DNA from: Heliopora coerulea
Taxonomy: Eukaryota; Cnidaria; Anthozoa; Scleralcyonacea; Helioporidae
DNA length: 64,000 nucleotides
Assembly (NCBI GenBank): GCA_030142905.1
Contig: JASJOG010000201.1
Span: 367,001 to 431,000 of the forward strand
Direction: 5' to 3'
The translations under genes were made by a program, and so were the position numbers. A model generated the notes under the pieces. The model had not been told where the DNA came from, searched no databases, and worked only from the letters and a program-made list of their open reading frames with translations. Shown one piece after another: positions 56,100-64,000 of this stretch (the first letter of the stretch is position 1; every line of letters starts with the position of its first letter).

Positions 56100-57290
56100 A
56101 TGCTAAGTATTCATCCGGAAGTACAAGACTTTGGTGACGAAGATGAAACGAATTACGAAATCGACGAAGTAAACAAAGAAAACATGAACAAATTCTGCAG
56201 TTTTATCGCTGACCAAAAATCAGAAAATACAAAACATAAAACAAAATACGACAAGCAAACCTTGTGCAAGTTGTGTCAAAAGAAGAACGAGAAGGAGGAA
56301 GTAAAAGACGTACTTTTTTCCAAGGCAAAACATCAATAAAAAAGAAAAATGGCATATAAAACTGCAACTCTTTCGTATTTTCAACTAAGCATTCAGTGGC
56401 ACCTCAACACAAAGGGTTCAACTGTAAATTTATACACAGGCGACTTTAAACTTTCTTGAGAGGTTTTAAAATCCTGATGAAAGCATTACCAATCAAATAG
56501 GGTAAAGGTCATCATGCACAAATCACTCTTGAAGTGCGAAAGACCAAAGCGGACAACTGTTTTGCCGAAAGATAATTTGGTGACCAAAAACAAATTGCAG
56601 CGAGTTACCTGGTGGCTGTTTACCTTGCATTTTTGTTTCGAGCCAAAAATACATCCTAACGTCTTCAATGGGGTGACATTTCATAGCGAAAAAAATCCTG
56701 AATGAGGCAATGAAATCTTTGTGTGGAAAGCGGAGAAAGCATCCAAAGACTGTCATGGCCTGGACAACTCTTCTGGATGACGAGTGTTCTATCCCACTTC
56801 TCAAACAATTGACCATGAACGCTGTCCGCTTAAATACTGCAAAATGTTCAAAAATAATCATCGTACAGAGATGAATGAACCAGAATCTTTATTCTACTTT
56901 ACCAATAAACACCAGCAAAATCCAGCCAGTAATATCTCGTAAAAGAAGTCTCCCTTAGGGAAGAATGAAGTCGGGAAGCTACTTTTGAAAACTGCTCAAA
57001 ACAATTCCGTTCGCAGAACTTGTACTTCAAAGCCACTCGATTCAGACGTACCTGTGATTGTGTACCTCAGGTAAGTTGTTACCAGGGCATGAAAAGTCCC
57101 AAGATTTATACAAATCGGCATCTATTCAACTTCAGCGAAGAATGTCGTTTTATTACACTTCATCGCTTAGCAATTGTCCTGACGGCAAGCAAGTTCCCTT
57201 ACGTTTTTTGTTCATATAAATCAGAAATGACCAAGACAAAGCTTTGTTGCAAAAAGTGAACAGTTGGCAAATGTATATTCCAAGGAGCTA
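56100..57290 (+). pseudogene. Crypton/DUF3504-type gene, near full length but broken
   Basis: Homology to DUF3504 proteins (Crypton tyrosine-recombinase derived, as in ZMYM/QRICH1/KIAA1958) runs through almost the whole protein across several frames. The order is FIADQKSENTKHKTKYD (about 56200), then IQWHLNTKGSTVNL (about 56390), WWLFTLHFCFEPK (about 56612), GNEIFVWKAEKASK (about 56707), RCPLKYCKMFKNNH (about 56820), SPLGKNEVGKLLLK (about 56950) and NNSVRRTCTSKPLD (about 57003, the HxxR box with His to Asn). LPGHEKSQDLYKSAS (about 57078) and AANFENCSV-like tail words follow. Stops and at least four frame changes disrupt it. A CTCAG|GTAAGT donor-like site at 57070 is probably coincidental because homology continues past it. 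The product cannot be made; the host origin of the family (domesticated or mobile) is not decided by this copy. Confidence 0.75.
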
Positions 57291-57564
57291 ACTTTGAGAA
57301 CTGCTCTGTCAAGTCATAAATTGTCCAGTTACTGAGGTGGCGAAACCAGCCGCAGGCACCAAGAAAGTCATTTCCTTTGCCGGTCTTAAATCATTTACTG
57401 GCTTCAGTGTTCAAATAATGTAAACAACTTGCGAGAAATCCATACAAGGAAAACAAGGACGAGACCAAATCGATTTGCTTCAATACGGTACCTAAGTACG
57501 GTTTGTTCAACAACATACCAGTCCCCGAGCTTGCACACGGCATTTTTGAGTGACCGGAACCCAT

Positions 57565-57566
<2 letters not shown>

Positions 57567-57619
<53 letters not shown>
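57567..57619. repeat. (TA)n microsatellite
   Basis: About 26 TA dimers. Frames through it show Ile-Tyr runs. Confidence 0.95.
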
Positions 57620-57625
<6 letters not shown>

Positions 57626-57983
57626 CATGCACAAAGCGAAAATGTTTCTCCCTAGTCATCACGACGCGTGTAAGAGGACTCCACGCACTACAAGATTAGT
57701 GCCCTTGCACCGTGCTTCGCGCGGTGGGCGAGGGGATTAAAGTAAAGAAAGTGGGAACACCCTCGGTTAACGTTATTAAGATGGCTTTTGTTTATTTGTG
57801 AGAAGGCCTTTTCGTCAAAGAAGTTCAAAGCTGATGAAAGGCGAACTTAAGGTGGCGAAGTCCCAACTTGAAAAAGAAAGTTCATTGACATCACTATGGA
57901 CATAAATGCTGGAGAAGCAGTGAGTTGTTAATATGTTACTATTAAAAAGGTGATATTCTCTTTAAAATAATAGGAAGTGAGGA

Positions 57984-58078
57984 ACCAGGTGGGAATCATA
58001 ACCTAAGGAAAAATATTAATACCCAACATTTGTTCCGTTTTTTATGCTGGGCATTAATATTTGTCCTAAGATTGTGAT
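57984..58078. repeat. small hairpin repeat
   Basis: ATAACCTAAGGAAAAATATT and AATACCCAACAT on the left pair with ATGCTGGGCATTAATATTTG and TCCTAAGATTGTG on the right. It could be an abbreviated MITE. Confidence 0.6.
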
Positions 58079-59784
58079 ATTGCTACATGGTACAAGATGC
58101 GTATGTGTACATGACGGCAAGCAGGGGCAGATCTAAGGTCCTCAGTGAAGGGAAATTGACATGCCAAGAAACAACTACGATCACATGTACACTGGTGTAT
58201 TTAAATATAGAACAATTATTCACCAAAGTTGAGGTAAATATCTACACCATTCACGGACACCGAGGTAAATAATCGTTTTAGCGTATACCTCTCATGATTG
58301 TTTTCACATATATTTTTTTTTTAATTTTTAAAACAATTTTACGGAATGTCGGCTTGTTGCCCACTCATCATAGGTAAACAAAACATTTTGAAACACATCC
58401 TGAATACATTTATCGCTTAAGAAGTATAATTAGATACAAATCGTTCAATATTTAATTGCTAAATTTCTTGCTTTTTTGATGTTGTCTAGCACGGCGACTT
58501 CGTTTATTGAAAAGACGTTCTTCCGTCACTGAAACAAAACTGGACGCCATCTTGTTTTGCTCAGAGGTTAATAGTGCAGGATATTCCGAAACAGAGGAAC
58601 CAATCAGATAGCGGAAAAAACACTAGTCACCTGCGAGATATATGATAAATCTAATTATATATAGGTCCCCTATAGTTTAATATTTCAAGGACAGGACTGA
58701 ATTAGCTAAATCAAATCTCGTTTCAAATAAGGCTGTCCTTTCATTAGTGTCACCAAGAGCAGCTGCCGGCCCCAAGAATAGAGGTAGAGAAATTGGTAGA
58801 CCCCTAGTCAAAAAATAATTTGACGAACCTCACTTACTGTCGGGCAGAATGAAGCTTTGTATTCTTTAATTTTCCCTGCGAATTCACGATAATGCACATG
58901 CGTACAACGTCTCACGTTTGCACTTCGAAAATGAACGAAACACTGAAGCGGCTCTAAATTTGAATTAATAGATACAGGTAATACCAGGCTTAAAATTTTA
59001 TAGCAGGTTTTCAAACGTTCATTCACATCTACTTAATTCAGTATTTTATGAATGATGAATCCATTCCGTCTGTACAATAAATGTCATGTAATATAAAATC
59101 GTTTATCTTGTCGAGTCTTGGTGATGGAATATTAAACTGGAATGCGAAAATGAACATATTGTCTTGTTTTACATAAAATCACATATGGCGCATGAGCTAT
59201 GGTTATGTATTCTAATGATAAAAAATCTAAATTCAATATAGTTCTTACCAGCTGAAGGAGCCCTTGACATCTTCCGGGGCCTATTGATATCTTCCTAGCC
59301 CCCTTATTTCGTCCGGATTCGGGGTCAATTTGACCTCACTACGCCTCACTCTCGGCCGTATTACCATTAATTTCTATAAGGACTGAATATCGTGGCTTGT
59401 TTGTCCTCACGGAGTCAACATTCCCTACGAGACATATTCACAACAGCACATATTAACAAAATGATGCCCGCGTGAGATCTCGTCGGCACTGGAACATCCC
59501 ATAAGTTCTCAGCAGTCGTGCATAGCACGGATGGTCAAAATTATGACAAGGACCCGACCTTCCACCTAATACTCTGCGAAAAAATGTCATTCCCTTTTGC
59601 AAATTTACTGATAGGAATAGTTCGACCTTTTGTGGATGTAAAAAGAGGCTCTCTGACATGTGGGGGTTCGGACCACCGCCGAACTCGCACATAATCCGCC
59701 TTCGCAATTTTCCATTTCGTTAACGGTCGATGCCAACACAAAGTTCTCGCGATCCCCATTTTAACCAGGATTAACTGAGCCTGC
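58079..59784. other. no gene seen
   Basis: A CAGGGGCAGATCTAAGG word at 58124 resembles a hAT end but lacks a partner. The frames here have no known motif. Confidence 0.4.
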
Positions 59785-59860
59785 TAACCTAGTGTCCTGG
59801 TTAGTGCGACCAAGAGCGATCGGTGCTGAGTGGGTTCGAATCAGTGGCGAAATTAGTTTA
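59785..59860 (+). repeat. tRNA-like sequence (SINE head)
   Basis: CCTGGTTAGTGCGACC (A-box like) and GGGTTCGAATCAG (near-perfect B box) lie about 35 bp apart. No acceptor stem closes, so it is a tRNA pseudogene or SINE head rather than a gene. Confidence 0.45.
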
Positions 59861-60348
59861 TTTTCTTTGCATTCAAAGAATTGTTTGCTTATTTGTTTGT
59901 TTTTTATTAATGTTTTATTTTCTTCGAACATTCGTGGTCAACATGTTAAAATTACAATAATTAAGCGACTAGTGGTTAAGTTAGGATAGAAGCGATGCAG
60001 AAACCCGCCACTGGGATGGTTTTGTGAGGGTTTCGGTTTAAATACGATGACCCAGATAATCCATCGTTGAATTTAAAGTCAAGGAAAGAAAATAGACAAA
60101 AGATTTTGAGCGTGTTTCTGGTTCATGCGACTGATAAAGTTAGGGTGAGAAGGGTACACTTGGGGATGGCAAGTACATTGTCATCGACCGTTCCGGTTGG
60201 CGACGACCGTCTACGAAACGGAAAGTTGCTCCACCTCTGGAACGTTTGGCCGACATATTTGTCTCAGTTTTGACACATGAACAAATAAATGTATTAATTG
60301 CCATAATGAAAAATTTACACGTGAAATTTGGGACAAGGTAGACGCCAG
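59861..60348. other. no gene seen
   Basis: Short frames only; no family recognised. Confidence 0.4.
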
Positions 60349-60862
60349 TCCAGAGTTCGAAATTAGCGGTTGTCCAGTTGCCCCGGACCACCAATTTTCT
60401 TTGGCCAACCAAATATTGATGAATGGTTGCCCCTATGGCAAGCCGTTTTTAAGGGCCAATAAAATTAAAATTTTTTACTATTTTTGAGTTATTGAAGAAA
60501 GTGAAATGAATGAGAGTACTAGGTATTCCTAAAGTCTGCTCCTTGCTCTTTAAAAAGTTGGTTAAATTATTCACGAGGTAACCGCTTTTCTTTTTCACGA
60601 TTCAAGCAGGTTTTATGTTAATGAGCCTGCAATACATGTATGATAGCAGTATTCAAAACAATGACCATTGAGCATTCCAAACTGACATATTTATGAAGTA
60701 AACATATTATTTAAAAGTGATGAAGTTTTTATGCTCATTTGGCTGATATACAAAAAAACAAAAAATAGGTTTGGGCAAACAAACTCTTTCTGGTGCAACC
60801 TGAAAAAGATCCATGGTTGCCCAAAAGACAACCAAGAAAAAAATTTCGCTTCGAACCCACTC
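60349..60862. mobile_element. possible hAT-like MITE with GTTCGAA ends
   Basis: The left side reads AGAGTTCGAAATTAGCGG and GGTTGTCC with GTTGCCCC. The right side reads GGTTGCCCAAAAGACAACC and AAATTTCGCTTCGAACCC, broadly inverted. No matching 8-bp flank was found. Confidence 0.35.
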
Positions 60863-62343
60863 GTTATGTACCGAGGAAAAAACAACTTACTACAATAAGA
60901 TGCCAGAATGCAAATCGTGTCTTAAGTTTTCCAAAGCTAACCGAAAGACAACGTAAGCTGTTCCTCCCGCCACAGATTAAGCCGAGGATTTTTCACCACA
61001 GCTGCAAACCAAGATTTCAATAAAGCTTTCACAATTTTCCCGCGCAAAATCGGGCCAGTGAACAAAATTTTCACTATTTAAACTGGAATACAAGTATTTA
61101 TTATGTGGCTGTGGCAGGGACCAGTCCGAATACAGAAATCCTGCCATTTGATTGGTTCATAAGTGGTCCGATATTTCCCATATCGCCCGCTCTGGGGTGG
61201 AAATTTAAGAAAGCCTTGCTTGTGTCGAATTAAATTTTAAAATTTTGACAAAATTATGAAGTCCAAGTGTATGACGAACAATCAGAAAAGGAAAAGTAAC
61301 CAAGCAGAATGAAGTTGGTGAAGAAATTATTTATGAAAATACGACAGAACTGCAAGCTAGTCTATCGTTCTCTACCTTTGCACTTGTCAATTATATTTCA
61401 TTAAAGCTATATAAACCCCGTTTGCACTGTAACATTATGGCACGGCACCAACATATACAGAGGTGCTCGGCAAGGCTAAATTTTCGGGAACGGATACCAA
61501 ATTTTAAGAAATCTGCACCGCTTATATTGAAGTCCGCACCGCCAGACAATAGCGGCACTCATGCCAACATTTCAGCCATGCCGTGCCCAAAATATTAACA
61601 GTGTAATCGGAGTTATAACAAACTACTTATCGACCTCGCTTGTTTGGTCTGTACAAGTGAAATATCGGACCTCTGTTTTAGCACGGACTTCAACTTGCTG
61701 CGCTCGTCTCGGTCTGTACTTGAAAACGCCGGTTCAATATCTCACTAGGACAGACCTCACGTTAGGTTTATTAGTAGTATATATTTATCTCAAATCATAA
61801 ACTAGGACAATTGAACATAATGTTCAGATGTAAGCTCGGGAGACGTGAATTTAGAAATTGAAGCTTAATTCACTCTAATGACTATGCAAAGCCAAAGAAG
61901 TCACGTTTAAGGTTGTCCAGATGTTCGTAATTCCACAAGATTAGCAAGTATTTTTGACATCATTCGAGACACACGCAAAATAATCCTCTGGATATTTCGG
62001 AGGTCTTTTTCCTGCAAAATTTCCAGTACTTCGAAGAAGCATGCACTCATCGTCGATGTTTGACTCGATGTCGGCCCGGGTCGAACTATAAAATAAAATA
62101 AGGCATTGAGCACTTGGGTACAAGGTTCGCCTCGCGTCTTCTTTCACCATTTACTAACGCCGACTCCTACCAGGCTGAGCTTGCTATCACTTGGAGAAAG
62201 TTCAAGCTTGTACACATTTTGAGGCAACCATTTTTCCCATGCGGCTTCGCTTTGCCACGACAACAAGCCGTTCCAAGTTAGTTCTAGAAACAATGTTTGT
62301 GGTAGAAAATTCAAGACCGTCGTTGCCAAAGTAGATAAGCTAT
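60863..62343. other. no firm gene; weak exon-like patch
   Basis: Repeats of GGCACGGCA/GCCATGCCGTGCC words lie at about 61440-61590. On the minus strand, 62329-62144 and 62090-61941 read as open stretches with a 3' splice-like TTATTTTATAG between them, but neither matches a family I know. I do not call a gene. Confidence 0.35.
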
Positions 62344-62439
62344 TTCTTTAATTTGTGATGTAACTGCTTGAAATTGACATTCTATTTATTCTTTGACATT
62401 TATCATTTATCATTATCTTTTATTTTTATTATTTACTAT

Positions 62440-62847
62440 TTACTATTTACTATGATCATTATCACTATCACCATCACTACCATTACCATTATTATTATTA
62501 CCATTATTATTATTATGGTCATAGTCATTACCATTATCATTATCATTGCCACTATCATTACCATTATCATCACTACTACCATTATAATCACTACAATTAC
62601 CATTATCATTACCATTATCATTACCCTTATCATTACCATTATCATTATCATTACTATGGTCATCGTCATCATCACTATCATTATCATAGCCGTTACCATT
62701 ACCGTTATCATTACCGCTATCATTACCATTATCATTACCATTATCATTACCATTATCATTGCCATTATCATAGCCATTATCATTGCCATTATCATCAGTA
62801 TTACCATTATAATCATTTTAATTACCATTATCATTACCCTTACCATT
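62440..62847. repeat. ATTACC/ATTATC satellite, left block
   Basis: Hexamer units CATTAT/CATTAC with rarer CATAGC and CACTAC variants. Continuous open frames on both strands (162 codons plus, 136 minus) are Ile/Thr- and Met/Val-rich translations of the repeat and are not genes. Confidence 0.95.
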
Positions 62848-63333
62848 TGTTACTGACGTGTAACAAGAAATGAACAATTTATCTACAAACAAGAAAAGAA
62901 ACTAAAGAGCTAAGATAACAACTAAGAAACGTTCAAAGTTTAACTGTCTCCTTGACACTTTAAAGCCTACAACTCTGATAACTCAGGGGTGACAAAAGAT
63001 GAAAGTTCTACCAGTAAAGCTTTCTAACAACAAATGTTAACTCCTTAAAGCAATGAGACTTGAATACACATAACGATCTTGAACACACGAACACACACTG
63101 AGGGTCGGAGCGAGTCGCACTTATATAGTCTGTCCGTGAATAACGTAACTTATATAATTTCTAAAATAACTTAATATACTATATTTAGTAACAATCATGA
63201 CAGTGTTCATAACTCAAGTAATTAACTTTCAACTTACAATGTCAGCATGAGTAAGCAACATGACCAAGAAATAACAACGAAAAGGTTTAAATGTTTTAGA
63301 ATGTTCCTAGAGCGTGACGACTGACACGTAACA
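62848..63333 (-). repeat. solo LTR inserted in the satellite
   Basis: On the minus strand this 486-bp unit starts TGTTACGTGTCAGTCG and ends ACACGTCAGTAACA (TG...CA, with TGTTAC/GTAACA short inverted ends). It has a TATATAAG box about 210 bp from its start, the layout of a retroviral-type LTR. CATT flanks it on both sides (62844-62847 and 63334-63337), consistent with a 4-bp target duplication, though the repeat makes this ambiguous. No internal domain remains, so two LTRs recombined. It shares nothing with the gypsy LTRs at 20.1/25.8 kb. Confidence 0.75.
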
Positions 63334-63968
63334 CATTATCATTATCATTACTATGGTCATCGTCATTACTATTACCATTATCATTACCATTACCATTACC
63401 ATTACCATTGCTATTATCATTATCATTACCATTACCATTACCATTACCATTATCATTACCATTATCATTACTATGGTCATCGTCATTACCATTATCATTA
63501 CTATGGTCATCGTCATTACCATTATCATTACCATTATCATTACCATTATCATTATCATTACCATTATCATTATCATTACCATTATCATTATCATTACCAT
63601 TATCATTATCATTACCATTACCATTACCATTATCATTACCATTGCCGATACCATTTCCATTATCATTATTATTATTATTACCATTGCCATTATCATTACC
63701 ATTATCACTACCGTTACCATTACCATTACCATTATCATTGCCATTATCACTATCATTACCATTATCACTATCATTACCATTATCACTATCATTACCATTA
63801 TCACTACCATTATCATTACAATTACCATTTTCATCACCATTACCATTACAATCACCATTAACATGACCACTACCACTACCATTATCATTACCATTATCAT
63901 TATCATTACCATTGCCATTACCATCACCATCATCGCGATCATTATCATCATCATTACCATTACTTTAA
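63334..63968. repeat. ATTACC/ATTATC satellite, right block
   Basis: It continues the left block with the same hexamers and recurring TACTATGGTCATCGTCATTAC variants. The frames of up to 224 codons are repeat translations. Confidence 0.95.
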
Positions 63969-64000
63969 CGTATAAAAACACGGTTTAGCGGACGCGGACG

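Noticed and set aside
57061..57080. Intron starting at CTCAG|GTAAGT in the DUF3504 relic
   Set aside because: Recognisable homology (LPGHEKSQDLYKSAS) continues directly after it, so it is more likely a chance match plus a frameshift.
58124..58145. hAT-like end CAGGGGCAGATCTAAGG
   Set aside because: No partner end identified.
59785..59860. A functional tRNA gene
   Set aside because: A good B-box word is present but no complete cloverleaf can be drawn.
61941..62329. Two-exon gene on the minus strand
   Set aside because: The acceptor-like site is good, but there is no clear donor, no family match and no further exons.
62368..63988. Open frames of 136-224 codons on both strands at the end of the window
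   Set aside because: They are direct translations of the ATTACC/ATTATC hexamer array, with only Ile/Thr/Met/Val/Leu/Pro/Ser residues.

Overview
The window looks like nuclear DNA of an invertebrate animal, most likely a cnidarian and possibly a stony coral. It is AT-rich and gene-poor, and its short open frames are mostly noise. It carries degenerate TTAGGG-type telomere words, Ty3/gypsy, Penelope-like, RLE-type LINE, hAT and Crypton-type elements, tRNA-derived SINEs, and a family of patatin-TPR genes. The cnidarian assignment is an inference from this mix and from the style of the repeats, not from a diagnostic gene.

Layout. From 0 to 20 kb the window is mostly non-coding with small elements: hAT MITEs with exact 8-bp target duplications (1.29 and 4.9 kb), a 355-bp inverted pair of Penelope-type 3' ends (3.2 kb), a Crypton/DUF3504 relic (11.5-12.1 kb), a 35-bp minisatellite split by an insertion (14.3-15.4 kb), and a scrap of a TPR gene (16.6 kb). 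From 20.1 to 25.9 kb lies a decayed Ty3/gypsy element with both LTRs, a candidate tRNA-Leu-type primer site, a polypurine tract and a nested 896-bp hAT element. From 25.9 to 39.6 kb is a cluster of three patatin-TPR loci. Locus 1 is open but has lost all three catalytic motifs. Locus 2 is intact over 729 codons with a Ser-Asp dyad. Locus 3 is on the minus strand, truncated and frameshifted. A LINE 3' end sits among them.

From 39.5 to 64 kb the window is again TE-rich: a TACACA-type microsatellite; a Penelope GIY-YIG relic (41.6-42.3 kb); a 2,438-bp hAT element with perfect TIRs and TSD that appears to have captured the promoter and first two exons of a vertnin-like gene (43.7-46.1 kb); a long foldback with a MITE inserted in one arm (48.7-49.7 kb); telomere-like tracts; SINEs; a near full-length but broken Crypton/DUF3504 gene (56.1-57.3 kb); and a large ATTACC/ATTATC satellite (62.4-64 kb) split by a 486-bp solo LTR.

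Only the patatin-TPR gene at 31.9-34.1 kb looks like an intact host gene. It combines a lipid acyl hydrolase domain with TPR repeats. This effector-plus-scaffold layout resembles patatin-bearing immune proteins of fungi and bacteria, but a role in immunity here is inference. The other patatin-TPR copies show a family that duplicates and decays locally.
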